In this document: positions 1 to 12,901 of the stretch, piece by piece | Layout: each line of letters starts with the position of its first letter | How positions within the stretch are numbered: position 1 is the stretch's first letter | Translations under genes and position numbers: made by a program | Notes under the pieces: generated by a model | The model's input: the letters and a program-made list of their open reading frames with translations, nothing else | Database searches by the model: none | Told to the model about the DNA's origin: nothing | Origin: Druceiella hillmani | Lineage: Eukaryota; Arthropoda; Insecta; Lepidoptera; Hepialidae | Length of the DNA: 64,000 nucleotides | Direction: 5' to 3' | NCBI GenBank assembly: GCA_039881145.1 | Contig: JAYKKI010000037.1 | Span: 19,589,001 to 19,653,000 of the forward strand

Positions 1-3000
1 AATAACAATAAGTTTTAATTTTATATTGTGTTGAATTATAGCCGATTTTAATGTTCTTGCAAACTGGGATTATGGAATTTTATAAGTAATTCACAAATAT
101 AGATTGGAATATTTATATTATATTGAACGTTAATTTTAATTTAAGCGCATTGACCATATTGAAATACAGATAAGGTAAATCTCATGGTAAGGCATACGAA
201 ATAAAACAAATTTTTGACGTAAGGATATTAGCTATTATAATCAATGATTACCCAGAATATAACCCACTAGAACCAGTATCTAGGTAATGTACAATTATTT
301 CATGTATAGGAATAGGTTAAAGAAGAAGCTTAAAAACGACCTCACTTAAATATATTAGTAACACTTATTTCAGTGGTTACAGGACTTATTGAATTTTAGA
401 ATGAAATACGTCTTATTAAGTAATACACATTGTCTTTTCTAAAAGATACTAAATTTCTGGTAAAAGTTTTGCCCCAATGAGAAGTTTAGAAAAGTTAAGT
501 TCCTTGAGCAAAGCAGATAAATTTAAATTCCTTGAAATATATTCATAATTGACAGAAACAACACCATAAACTTAATACTTTTCAATAAAAGTAGTAATTT
601 TAAGTAATTATAATCTTTCATTGCATGTCAAATATCAATTTTAACTTTGTTTAATTAGATTTCAAAAATTTACATTTAAAATTAATCCTGTATATCAATA
701 TAAGCCTATCTAACAATTTGACCAATTTGTTATGTGTTTGTTAGATACAAAATTAACAGGAACCATTAAACCGATATTGTACATGCTCGTATTTTGTCGA
801 CTTCAGTCAGGTAATTGTTAATTTCCTTTTACTTTGCCTGAAAGCACTTATTTTTGTTAATAAAATAGTTTTAAGTGAGATAATGATAAAGTGATGCATT
901 ATTAATGAAAACAATAGAGCGTTAAAAGTTTTCAAATATTTAATTAATTAAACAGGATTTTTCTCGGTCCTCCTATTACGCGATAACAGCACTAGAGAGA
1001 GACGGATTCAAATTCATCAAAAAAAGATACTTTCGCCATATATACATATCGGCGCTAATAATTTACTTATTGATGTACAAACCCTGAACCCCTTTGGGCT
1101 GGGTTCTCTTGGTCAATCTTCCAATGTTCTGTTAATATTTGTTTTATTTACCACTATGGGGTCCTTGAGACAATTTTCTGTTCCCTTTTTATTATGCAAT
1201 AAATCCATGTTAAAAGTATGTTTAATAAAAAATGAATTTCCTGTTACTCCATATTTTAAAATTTGTCGTTCCAAATTCGATATAAAGTTCTATGTACACT
1301 GTTTTTTGTTGGTGGGCTTAATATAAGGTCACTTGATCAACAATTGTGTAAACTGGTATTGTTGAAGTTTGGCGTTCTGTGCTAGCTTTCTCCACTGAAC
1401 ATTATTTCTGTAGAATTCTTCCAGCAGTTGTTGTTCTTTTAAATTGATTAGGATTTAGTTTTCATTTTTTAAAGTTTATCATGCATGCCAGATAATTTTT
1501 TTTGTTTTTGCTTTATTTCGTTTTTCTAAATATTACAAAACTTTAATTATAATTTTGCTTCATAGTTTGTTTTAAATGAAAAGTGTTGCTAACATTAAAA
1601 AACATACTTTTTTATGTTTTTACTACACAAATGTCAATATTACGATTCCATAGATTTAATTCTATAGCCGCGTACACACATATAAAGTCTAGAAATATTG
1701 TTGAAAATGCAAAAATATTTCCAATATTTGTATTACCAAGAAAGTGGAAACTTTTCAAACGAGGTATACTTATTAACATTATTCGTTACTCTTTTTTTGC
1801 CTTCAGCCGCACACTTTGTTGTGACTGTTTTGAATTATGAAACTTTATTACTTTTATTTATTCCTTTTTATAAACCAAAATTGTTCTTCCATATAAATCT
1901 ATTGTTCGTTTCTAAGAAAAAAATTACAAAGAATATTTTATTTATCATAACCTTGACTATCGCTGCTGCAAATATTAAAGAGGCCATTCACTTCTAATTA
2001 AGTCGAGTTGGAAATTTGCTTTACAATTGGAGTATTCGCAATTAATATTTTCCTCGGCAGATGCTTTTTGATGTCTGGAGCCAAGGAGCTTACTTGACTA
2101 ACAATTAACGTTTATTACGTAATTGAGATGGAGAAAATTAACAACCAAACAGTCCAAAATATTTTTATAAAATATCTATATTATAAACTAATTTATAAAC
2201 GAAGGACGGATTTAAGCATGGAATATTTTTATACCTTTCCGAATGTTCTACATTGAAGTATACCATCAAAGCATTTCTATGCATTCTTAAGATTTATAAA
2301 TTCGTCACACCATTCCCGTTTGATTTACGAAATTACTACTTATTATACAAATTTAACTCTTGTTACAAATATTGCTGTTTCCACGATAACATTTGAAACT
2401 AATTCGATCATTGACAGGTAAAAAAACAAAAATACGTTTATTCTTCCTACTGACATCTGGAGTTTTTCCCATGAGATTAAAAGAAAAAATAGGTATAAAT
2501 TACATTTTTTTGACGTTTTTTTCCCTAAATATTATGATATTCTGTATGAAGTGAAAACATAAATTCGATGTTAAATTTGGTTTCATGTCAATTCATTATC
2601 ACAGTTGTATATTACAAAAATGATTACATATTACAGATTTCCAAAAGAAAGTAAATTTTAAAAATATGTCACTTTTGTTATAAAGTTGATTTCGCAGGCG
2701 CGTTCGAGAGTATTTATCACCTCATCTCAGTCGGTAAAATAATAATATGGTATTTAACAAAGCAGTCGAATATACAATTTTCAATTTATTATATTTTGAG
2801 AAATAACTTCCACTTAAGCAGAAATTTGTATTAGGAGAAATAGTTAAAGTAAAAGTACTTACAGATATTGAAGTTTACTCAACTTTTGTTTGATGTAATT
2901 AAGAGTTTCCATAAAACAATTATTTATATTCTAAACGATTCAATAGATATATATTCATATACCGTAAAAAACATTCAAATAATTTTTTGTAATGGTTTGT

Positions 3001-3010
3001 TATTTATATA
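1..3010. other. AT-rich non-coding stretch
   Basis: I see no gene or recognisable element here. Two overlapping frames around 1583-1997 are open for 85-99 codons, but they are rich in Phe, Leu, Ile and Lys as expected by chance from T-rich and A-rich DNA, and I recognise no motif in them. The segment about 960-1200 is slightly less AT-rich than its surroundings without showing a family I can name. Confidence 0.5.
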
Positions 3011-3015
3011 TAAAG

Positions 3016-3140
3016 ACTAGCCTTCCGCCCGCGGTTTCGTCCGCGTGGACTATACGATTTTGGTTGTTCCGTTTTCTCCCGTTAAAATATAGCCTATATC
3101 ACTCGTTGATAATGTAGTGTTCTACAAGTGAAAGAACTAT
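3016..3140 (+). mobile_element. RTE-type LINE (or derived SINE) tail fragment
   Basis: The run GCCTTCCGCCCGCGGTTTCG starting near 3020, followed by a phrase around 3088 reading TATAGCCTATATCACTCG, matches the widely dispersed tail found in insect RTE-clade LINEs and SINEs that share it. Its GC content contrasts sharply with the flanks. The usual continuation (a phrase about an upcoming priming site near a final short repeat) is missing; the copy runs into a (TA)n tract at 3149-3168. This is a truncated, old copy. The family assignment is from memory of this common motif. Confidence 0.5.
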
Positions 3141-3170
3141 ATGTGTGTATATATATATATATATATAGTT

Positions 3171-4671
3171 ACAATGACGAACGTTTTTTTGGAAAATCAG
3201 GAAAAACGCAAGGTTATTATTTTCAAATACAATAACTTACTCGTATAATGCGCGTATGTTTTTGCATTTTAAAATAACTAAATTACTCTCAATTGAAATA
3301 CTAAACGCTCATTGTATACATTAAAAAAAATACACTGATTATATACAAAAACATACACGTATTATATTTAATCATACTCTAAAACACTTAAAACATTGAA
3401 TTTGTAACAATTTAAACGATACACTCCGTGTCAGACGGTGAACTCACTTGGTTTTTTTATGATAAAGGGTAAAGATTCTTTCCGAACTTTTCAAAACAAT
3501 TCTTTCATACCCCAATCTAACAGTATTGCATACTTATTCACACAAACACGAACCTGGTTTTGAGCCTCTCCAATGAGAAATGACAAAATATTTTCTTATT
3601 TAAACCTAGTAATAACTTCGGAAGGAATGTTTTGTCATATCGTATACTGAATTAATTTCATAAATATTTACATAGTAAGAATAATTATTTAAACCAGCGT
3701 TATATCGATTTCGTCATTTTAAAATACCGTTACAATATAATCAGTTACGGTTTTTGTAGTTAAAAAAATAGTATGCTTGATTTTTAAAATCATAGATTGA
3801 CTAGTTCAGTTTCAAAATAAAAAGGATGGACGGTCCCGTAACTATTGGCCCTCGATAATAAAAATATTTTTACATTAAATAGAAGTAAATTTTACTTTTA
3901 TGTAAGGAAAAATGAAAAGGTCTCTCGAAAGCGAAGGCTCTCACAACACGCAAATAAAACTTAATGCCCGCGCATGTCTGTGCATTCGATAAAATATTCG
4001 GAGCCGCTATTGCAACGCTTGCCTCTCCCGAATCTGGCTAAATGGATGTATTTTGCTTAAATCGGATAATTTGTTATCCCAGAATGCAATCTGGTTAAGA
4101 CTTAAAAGATAAATGGTGCTACAAATAGTCTTGGATAAAAAGTAACTTGAGTCAATGTGCTCTAACTATACATGTTAAAAAAAATATAGAACAAATCGTG
4201 CTCTAAGTATTTTGAGACGAACTACTGCTTAATTTTTAATAATAACTATTTTTTCGTATTTTATTTCAAAAGCAAGATGAAGAGGAAATTGTGAATACAT
4301 AAATGAAGATTTCTGTTCCGACACAATTCGTGAAGACATTATAGGCATCATCTGACTTTCAGCACAATTATTTTATTTTTATTTGTTATTATGTTCCGTA
4401 AATATGGACACTGCATAATTAGAATAAAAGTAGTGGAAAGGTCAACCACTTGTGTTGGAGATATCTAGTGTAACTATCAATAAGAAGTTATTATTTTATA
4501 TCTTTACTTCAAAATGGCCAAACTTCATCACAAATTTTAAAGAAAAATATTAATTAAACACTATCAAATATTAGACTGTATCTTCATAGGCTATATAATA
4601 AAATATTTGATACCGGCGACCTTATTTTCGTAGAAATAAATTATTTTTTCTTTTTGCCCTTCACCAATCTT
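3171..4671. other. Non-coding stretch with one less AT-rich island
   Basis: No gene is visible. The segment about 3905-4095 has a locally higher GC content and mixed sequence (for example GCCGCTATTGCAACGCTTGC near 4002), the kind of texture seen in conserved non-coding elements, but nothing in the sequence alone proves constraint. Confidence 0.35.
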
Positions 4672-5818
4672 TAAGATATTACTCTTTCACGACCTCTCAG
4701 TACACACTTTTCTCGGTTTTTATCTTTGGCTGGAAGATGATTGTCAAGTAAACTGACTCTGGAATACGGCCAGGAGACACAGTCACTTCTCAGGTCTACA
4801 CTAGCTAATTTCAAACTCTACTCCTTATTTATAGTGACAACAGAGTAAACCATTACAGGAAATTGTAGACGCTTGAATATAGTAATTGAGCATAATAATT
4901 GCTATAGCAGTAGTTTGATGGGATCAGAGGAATTTGTGAGGTGAAGGTTTATTTTTAATTGATGCCTGTGATAACCTTGGCTTTGTTTACGTGTTTGTCC
5001 AGAATTTTCACCTCATGTCTAGTACCATCATATAGACTCGGTGAAATTTCAGTATTACTTTGTGAGCCATAGTCCACTCATCGCAATCGAAAACATTATT
5101 TTATGAAGCACCTGAGCCGTGTCACTCTATTCAGAGATGTTACAAAATGCAAACTTTGAATAATTTAGGTTGAGAGGTAACTTGAAGGCGTAGTAAGGTG
5201 TCCCACCTCCTTCCATCAAAGTAGTTGCAATACCTGAAGAAACAAGGGCAATGACAATTTTCCTTTCGCTCCTAATTATGATAAGCAACATATTGATCAG
5301 AACCGTTTTTCAAGTGACATCAAGAAAAATAACCCCCCAAAATTAATAGCAATGCTATGCAGGATTTCGTCGCAAAAATAGTTCTTTGTTCTTAATTTAA
5401 TTTTCGAAGTTTTGAAGCAAAAAGTTCTGTCAACTGAATACCATTAAAAATTGCTGATTCAAGTATTAATGATTGCCGCAAACGCACTTTAATCTCGTGA
5501 ATGTTTTAGAAGTTTAATCTATTCAATTGTTTTACCTGACGTAGATCTGACAGTTTCATCAAAAAGTATAAGATATTGGTTTTAAGCAATGTCAAGTACT
5601 AATTAAAAATTTTCACGCTCTCTCTCCATTTGGCATCTATCGTTTGCAAGGTAATCTCGGTATTTGCTATAAAATTTTGGGCGATTTTCAATTTGGCAGA
5701 AAATCAACATGACGGTAAATATCTCATTCAGTTCATTTCGGAAATCAGAGATCGAAGCTTCTTCTAGACTGCGGTCCCAGTATGCATGGTTCACCAGTAA
5801 GTCAATATCTGCGTGTTG
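4672..5818 (-). pseudogene. Decayed Helitron Pif1-type helicase, internally deleted
   Basis: Reading the minus strand from 5818 down, the frames give Helitron helicase landmarks in the expected order. First comes the linker before the helicase (WDRSLEEASISDFRNELNEI at about 5776-5720, then VMLIFCQIEN). Next, around 5360-5160, is a degraded Walker A neighbourhood followed by SSGIATTLMEGGG and FKLPLNLNYS. Then DEWTMAHKVIL appears around 5080, equivalent to the Walker B region. Finally, after a deletion, the C-terminal helicase block has FKRLQFPV, VTINK, SLKLASVDLRSDC and PAKDKNREKC at about 4875-4700. Stops and frameshifts break every block and the Walker A GKT core is not intact, so it cannot work as a helicase. 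The upstream edge at 5818 looks like a splice acceptor (TATTTTTTAG then G), which could be chance or an ancestral intron. No Helitron ends were found. Confidence 0.75.
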
Positions 5819-8800
5819 CCTAAAAAATATTCACGTTTAGGAATTATAAAGCAGGTACTGTTATTAAATAAAGTAAATTACGATCGTATTTTTATCATCA
5901 CGGCTGACACAAAAATAAAACTTCAATCGTTTGTTTTTTTTTTAATTTAATATTCCTTTATTCTAAATATATAACTTCTTTTATGAAAAAATATTGCCAA
6001 CAAAACTTGTAAAAACTCCTTAACATGGGCCGCTATACGCTAATATGTATTTTAAATCCTGACTTCGTCAGTAACTTTCGATAAACGTGTGCAACGTTTA
6101 TCAACGTCATAATACAATTTTAGGTATTTTCAATTACGCCGACTTGGATTATGGTAGGATTTATGGTACTTGGATTATGGTAGGATTTATGGTCAGTTTT
6201 TTTTAATTGGAAATAAATAAAGTAACGTTAATCAAATTTGATGTCATTCTCCGTTGGTTTGATTTCGAATGATTATGTCGTTAGGCTACAACACCGAAAA
6301 ATTATCATTTAGCAATTTCATTACAGTTTAGATACTATGTTATTTATTTTTTTCCCTATTGAATATTATTTTTCCATTTTACCTAGAGAAATTATTTTTT
6401 CACAATGATTGTTTCTCACTCCTTCGCATGTATGTAGCTATAACCGAATGAAAATTTTATAATATATTTTTTCTCAATTTCCCCTAACCAATTGAATTTA
6501 AAATTTGGCCTACGAACGTAATAATAAAATATGTATGATTAAAAAATTAGACATTAAATATTACGACTTTTTGTATAACTTACAACTACAAAATGATGCC
6601 GTTAAAATGGTGAAAGAATTTTTGATTAAAATTGTAAATACTTTCAATGATAACATTGAAAATGTTTTATTTAAAAAAAAAGACAAGTATTTTTTGTATG
6701 TGAGATAGACGGATGAAATAGTGAACTACTAAATATGTGCTGTTAATAAATAACGAAGGATTCAAATCTACAGTCAATAATTTTGACACGTGTTATTAAT
6801 TCAATTTAGTAATAGAACTTGTGTTATAAGCAAAAAGTTCTTCAGCTGTTTTAGTACATTTATATTATTTTGGAACAACTTTTAATTCTTTTTATCTGAT
6901 TTTATTCTAAACGTATTTGTCTTAAAGATGCTAAAAAGACAATTTTTTTTTCAGATCGGCTAAATATTGGACACTGTACATCATAAAAACCAATTCTGTA
7001 CAAGATGGTCATATTTCTTACATTCATCGAAATAAAGTATAAAAATTGACACATTTTCAAGTTTATGAAAATATATCAACTTAATGACTAACAAGACAAT
7101 TGAATTAACAATATGTATATTTTCGGGAAAAAAATACGTTTACTATAATCCAATCATTATTGCATTATAACGAATTGAAGTGAAGCGCTCACAAAAAGTT
7201 ACATATATTATCAAAATATCGGACATATTTAAGACATATACTATAAATTACTAAAAACAATTGTGGAAATTAAAATTTAAACCTTACCGTAATAACGTTT
7301 TTAAAAATCAATAAAACGTAAATTTTCATTCTTTCGCCTAAAATCTGGCGAATTCGCAAACACATCACGATGTCCTCCATAGTCGATGCACTTGTCACTT
7401 TATTCACTTTTGCCAAGAATAAGGGATAATAATAAAATTTAGTAATTTTCTCACGTGGTAATAAAGAATCTGAAAATCGGTTGCATTTTCTTTGTTGGTG
7501 AGAAAATTTTTTTGAAAAAAAATGTATCATTTCTTCCTAGATTTCCATATTTTGAGTGGTCTAATTGGAGGGGTGAATGAATAGGTTAGGACACAAAATT
7601 GTTTATTAATGTTTGTGTTGCTACTAAGATTATTTCCCGATTACTTAAATTCTTTCAATAAATTTATTATTGCCTTCACGGATTTCATAAATGTTCAGTA
7701 CAGTATATTCAACGCGCATTACATAAATATTCATTACTAATAATATAAATAAGAGCATAGTTCTTAATATTTACGATTAACACACTTTGGTTTTAGTATA
7801 TTTTAAATATAACTAATTTAAAGTTAAGTTTATAGAAAATTTTATCGACTTATTTTATTTCCTTTATCACAATTTCAAGTTGTGAGTTAAAATTTAGGTT
7901 AACGTTAAAAATTTATTGAGTCAAGAGATTAAAACTTAACGTTTCCATCGTTTCATCCATTATAAATTGTGAGGTCATGTTTACTAATAACATTGTATTC
8001 TACAAAAGCGAACGAGGAAAGGAGATATAGAATTCTTCTAACAATTTTTATCACATTAACTGCGTGAGAAGCTCATAACTCGCTTAATTTTTAATTAAAT
8101 TGAGTAATTAGTTACGTAAATCGTATTCTCATGAACCAAAAATCTATGTCCGTGGCAGAAGAAAGAGTAAAAGAAAAATTGTTTTTTTTTCTAGTATAAT
8201 ATTAGGAATGATTAGGCGTCTACCCCCAAAATATCGTAGATATTTAAAAACATGCCGTATATATAAATTACACAGTCGTATTGATGTGTTTGAATTTTAG
8301 CAATTAGATGCTTTAATCATTTTTATTTTCTCCCTTATTTCCCGTTAGTGTACGGGAATACTGTGTGCAAAGGAGGGAAAGATCCATTAACTATGCTAGT
8401 AGTTTTATCTAAAGGTAATTGAAAAAGAAGCAAGCAGAAAATTCGAATAAGTCGGACGCAAGAGGGGACCGTTTATTTTGAACATGGACTTAAGTGAAGA
8501 TACACCAAAGAGAGAAATAGTCAGGAAATCAGGACACTTTACACAAGAGTAGGAAATTCAATTTCGGCGCTGATTGAGCTTAATTGAGTTTCGTGTCCAT
8601 TTGTAAGGTTTTCTACTCGTGCTGAATCCGAAAATATTGTATGCACTACGGAGTAAAATCTGTTGCTACAAGGGCAGAACTTAAATACAAGAATTTTTAT
8701 ATCGATAGCGAGATAACCGAAAAGATTTTCAAGTACAATATTAATGAAGTAGGTTTAGACCTTACTATCCTAAAACAAAACAATATTTCTATTGTAATGA

Positions 8801-11164
8801 CGTTATTTCTACTACAACGATAAATAAAAATTACGTACACCTGAACTGAAAGTATATTTTGAGCCGTCATGTTTAGCAAGAGGCATTAAATTGAAGTAAA
8901 AAAAATATTAAAGAATAGAAAATATTAAAGTAAAATTACTTTGAGTACCTCTACGAAGATTTACTTATTTAATAATAATTGGCATTTTAATGAGGAAAGT
9001 AACGATTGATAGCGTGTGCTTTGGTGATAAAATTTGAATAATAAGTTTAAAAAAACAACAATTCAGTTGCTATAATGGAAATATTTGAGAAACTTGTTGC
9101 AAACTGTGAATCGGGTAGTCTGTAAGTCCGTAAAAATTTCGCAATACTCAACAAAGTGACGAAATGTGAAATCTATTTTACTATTGTAGATTCTAAAACA
9201 TTCTATGTAGGTACATAATTCGAAATAATTCCATTAAAACTTCTCGCCGAATTTCCCAAAAAAAAAGAAGTAAAACACTCATGCCTTTTTTTACATTTTG
9301 TAACTATTTTCATAGATTTGTTTTCTTTTAATTTGTGTTTATATTTTATGAAAAAATATATTTAAAAAACTAAGTATAAAAGATTATATAATCTGTCTAA
9401 AGCTTAACGTAATATCAAATCTAGTGACTTAATAATTTTTGTAAGTGTCAAAAGAATACAGAAATTGATATAAACCTAGACCGGTTTTTAGTTAACTAAA
9501 TTGCCTAAAATCTTAGGTTTTACGAATGACTATAATATTACGGTAACGACCACAAACAAAATCAAAGTAATCCGTGTAGGATAATATTCTATAAAAGTAT
9601 CCGTCGACAACATGTACTTGAATCAGATCGAAATTTAAATTTTATAGGTAATACGACCAATTTAAGTGAATACGACAAATAAAAATTACTGACCGGTAAT
9701 ACGACCAATTTAAGTGACGGTAAGTACAACGGATTAATTAAGTCAGTGTTGTGCAATACATTTTGATAGAAATAAAAGCTAAGGTAATATTTTTTGCTAA
9801 ATGAGATTTTTACCAAGCGATGTAAAGGGACTAATAAGTTAAAACAGATCTACTGTAGAAAGGGACATATTAGAATTTTTATAAACATTAGTGCCAAGAC
9901 TTGGGTAAATTGAATTAAAATTTAAATTTATACAAGTTAATTTGTGAAGGCATTCACAGCTTGTGATACTTCATTAAAATTTCTTGACGTTTTTTTCCCT
10001 AGATTATTTTCATTTCGATTGTAATTTATTTTATTCATGAAAATTTATAACCAATGTAATAAGTAAGCAGAATAATACTAAATAATGTAAAACAATATTA
10101 ATGATAATTTTCAGATAACAACAAGGGGCGAATCCAGTTGCTAATTGCCTCAATTAAGCGATGTGAAGCACCGCGAATTGTAATCGTTATTACCGGTTCG
10201 ATACTCTTTCTTATTAATTGCTGGAAGTATTACCGCGTTTATGGACGAGCTTAAATCCATTGAGTTATCGGAATATCATATTGAAATGAAATATTTTGAA
10301 AGTAATTTATCCCACATCTATGTATCAAAATAAGCTGATCGTTGAGGAAAAATAATTAAAGCTAATCATAGAAGTCTATGCATTATAAGTATTACAACTA
10401 AGTAATTGGGATTAGAATTAGAGCCAATATTTCTAATAACGAAATTTGTTCGATATTTTAAATGATTTTTGCAAACGTAAACTCTAACAAAAGTTGTCCT
10501 ATGTCTGCCCATATATTGGAAGTTTTGTCTTATTAATTCTGTCTTAATAATTTGTGAAATATACATTTCAGATTAACCTCAATATAATTATAACCATAGA
10601 TTTTTTATTCCGATATAGTTAGATATTTTATAAAATAATGAGGCAATATTTATTATAGCACTTCGAAATAACAAACACAGCATTTAATATGTTACGGGAA
10701 GTAAGTCTTAAATAAATTGTTTATATTTTATGATATATACTGATGATGGATAATATTTTTGAAGTGAAAACTTCTTTAAGCGCGTGAGCGATTTTTGGTA
10801 GGGGAAAATATTATGGGTTCGCGTCAGCAATATACCAATGTTAACAGTATTAGCATGAAGTATTGTGCATATTAGCGCTTTGTATATCTATACAATTAAA
10901 GTTAAATTAACTATGTGGAAAGCTCAATGTGCGTATTGTTTAAATTGTGTTTTATTTAGATTATTATTTTAATTGCTTAATTGTAGGATCACTAAGCAAC
11001 ACGACAGTGAGTAATAAATATGTTACTATTTTACATAGAAATAATACGATAGAAATAAAAATACTATGTGAAAATAATATAAGTATATATTAGTTATTAT
11101 TTTAATTAATTTGTATTTATGTTTTGTACTGGGTTTACGAAGCCATAATCTGTTTTAAATAATA
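5819..11164. other. AT-rich non-coding stretch
   Basis: Short open frames at 6505-6708, 7270-7530 (minus), 8641-8823, 9589-9816 (minus) and 10366-10566 (minus) show no family motif, no signal peptide and AT-driven composition, so I treat them as chance. The stretch about 10110-10260 is less AT-rich and contains several TAAT/CAATTA-type sites; it could be a regulatory element but nothing proves it. Confidence 0.45.
6142..6193. repeat. Perfect tandem duplication of a 26-bp unit
   Basis: The 26-bp unit beginning ACTTGGATTATGGTAGGATT occurs twice back to back (6142-6167 and 6168-6193) with no mismatch. It looks like a recent slippage or small duplication event in otherwise unique sequence. Confidence 0.9.
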
Positions 11165-11213
11165 AAATTATATAAATTTTATTAGTTAAAAACTAATAAA
11201 ATTTATATAATTT
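11165..11213. repeat. Perfect 49-bp palindrome (23-bp arms, 3-nt centre)
   Basis: The left arm 11165-11187 (AAATTATATAAATTTTATTA then GTT) is exactly complementary to 11191-11213, with AAA between. Being almost pure A/T it could arise from a small foldback insertion or a template-switch event. No target duplication or longer terminal repeats are visible. Confidence 0.85.
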
Positions 11214-12438
11214 AACTATTAAAATAATAAAAAAAGGATATAACTTTCAATTTTCAAGGGTGTTTGATTAATTTCTCAAGTTATAAATCATTGGAGATTA
11301 AGTTAGTGTTTATGTAATACCCTTTTTCCTTTCATTTAATAAATGGGTTTTTTATTTGTAGTTTCTTTAAAACAATAGGATTCGACAATTGATTACGTAT
11401 TAACTAACATGTCCTCTTGCATGCATCATAAATTGAGTTCAAGTTAATAAACAAAACAAACTTTACTCTGTTTTCTAGTTCAGTGAATAGATCACGTTTA
11501 CTAAAACAAGGTACTTTTCGTTACCTTAAACGGGCTACTTACATTACGATTAATTATTTCTTTAGACCTGCAGCATTAATTATAATGATAAAGCTTTCAA
11601 CGATCTGTAATGAAATGACTACCTGGCTGTAATGAAATCAGTACTGACTTGGAGGAGATAATGACGAAATATTCAAGATCCTTGTTGGCAATAATTACTA
11701 AAATATTTCAAATGTTAGGAAATATTAATTATCATTAGGTTAAATAATTTTCTGCCAAAAAGTCTAGGTATAAGAAGGTTAAACGTGAAATAATTTTTTT
11801 TAATAATATAATTTAAAAACCTTCCTGTAAATTATTCTTGTCATAATTAAATAGAGTTACTAATTATTTACGTAACCAACTGAATATTATATTCAATTAT
11901 TTAATATTTTTGTTTACAAAAATTGTAAAAAAACACAATCTGAAATAAAGACGGTATATTTATAAATTGTTTTAACAAACTAACAATCACTGACTGACTA
12001 AATATCATTTCGTAAATTCAGATTTACTTATTACTAACCTAAATGTTCGAATACTTTTAACAAGTCGTCTAAATAGGTGATACCGGTCATTCTTATTTTC
12101 ATAATCTTGTATTCTAAAATTTCAAATAACACAATATCAACTCACATTTATTCTCCTAAGTTTTGTACAAAATGAATAAATATAAACAGATTTTACATAG
12201 TAATGGTTAATATTTAAACTCGGAGAATGTGTTGAATCAGAGAATGTAAATATACTCTCGACAACTCGCTTGGGAATCGATCAAAGGCTTTCACATACGC
12301 TTCAAAGAAGGCATGCACCAGTCATTGATTTATTCATTCACCTTTAATCCACGCTCCACTTCTCTGAAGTGTTTTATATTTCAGCGACATTCAATAAAGT
12401 CAACGCGTTGACATCATTTCTTTGTTTCTTATTTTCAG

Positions 12439-12465
12439 GAAAATCGGGAAGGCCGAAGAAAATTG
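12439..12465 (+). other. Candidate 27-nt microexon encoding an AT-hook-like peptide
   Basis: A good 3' splice signal (TTTGTTTCTTATTTTCAG, 12421-12438) is followed by 27 nt and then by a plausible donor (G then GTAATT from 12466). The length is a multiple of three. In the phase where two bases complete the first codon the peptide reads KSGRPKKI, an AT-hook core of the GRP type flanked by basic residues. The 200 bp upstream (about 12235-12425) are less AT-rich than the surroundings and contain two ATCAAAG/TTCAAAG boxes, consistent with constrained sequence. No neighbouring exon can be identified in the window, so this is a suggestion only; chance splice-like signals are common. Confidence 0.25.
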
Positions 12466-12593
12466 GTAATTATATTTCTATTTTTCATGAATTATTCCAG
12501 AGCTATTAAAAGTATTTTTTAAGATTATTTTTTTTCAAATAACTTCAAATTACTAAGGTAACATATTGTTTATTTTTTCTTATACTTGAAAAT

Positions 12594-12901
12594 AATTAAA
12601 TTTTTCTCAACAAAATGAAACTGTATAATGTAGTATTATTTCGACTTTATTTAAATTCTTTATTACGACCTAGGTTACGGTATACGACCTAGATTTCGTT
12701 ATATCTTTACAAATTGCCCACAACTGTGGGCAATTTCTAAGATTCTTGTATTTACGTGGTGTGAATTTATAAAGATATTTACAATTTATCCACCTGAAGA
12801 TGTTGTTATGCAACGAAACCTAGGTTGTGGCAAAGAATTTAAATAAAGTAGAAACAATACTACATATCACGCAGTTTCATTTAGTTTAGAAAAACTTGAT
12901 T
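12594..12901. mobile_element. Inverted-repeat element resembling head-to-head Penelope-like ends
   Basis: About 80 bp at each end are inverted copies. The left side reads inward from 12594 through CTTTATTTAAATTCTTTATT, and the right side carries its complement ending at 12901. The shared core read outward is CCTAGGT, then AAAGAATTTAAATAAAGT, AATACTAC and CAGTTTCATTT. The left arm has an extra partial duplication (CTAGGT occurs twice). The middle holds a perfect 26-bp palindrome at 12711-12736 (AAATTGCCCACA, AC, then the complement). The right arm contains a hammerhead-type fold. Penelope-like elements are known for inverted, rearranged long repeats that carry hammerheads, which is why I favour that origin; a MITE or foldback element is the alternative. 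No coding sequence is present. Confidence 0.5.
12790..12830 (+). ncRNA. Hammerhead ribozyme motif (type I layout, minimal stem III)
   Basis: All conserved core positions can be placed. CTGAAGA (12794-12800) fits CUGANGA and GAAA sits at 12815-12818. Stem I pairs CCAC (12790-12793) with GTGG (12827-12830). Stem II pairs GTTG (12802-12805) with CAAC (12811-12814) around a five-base loop, with T12801 bulged. Stem III pairs ACC (12818-12820) with GGT (12823-12825), leaving T12826 as the base preceding the expected cleavage site. Stem III is the palindrome ACCTAGGT with an impossibly small loop, so folding as a dimer is more likely than as a monomer, as reported for hammerheads of Penelope-like elements. 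The bulge in stem II and U rather than C at the cleavage position may weaken activity. Confidence 0.55.

Noticed and set aside
1583..1997. Two overlapping hydrophobic frames that might be a membrane protein
   Set aside because: Composition follows T-rich DNA, the frames overlap each other, and no receptor motif or splice context is visible.
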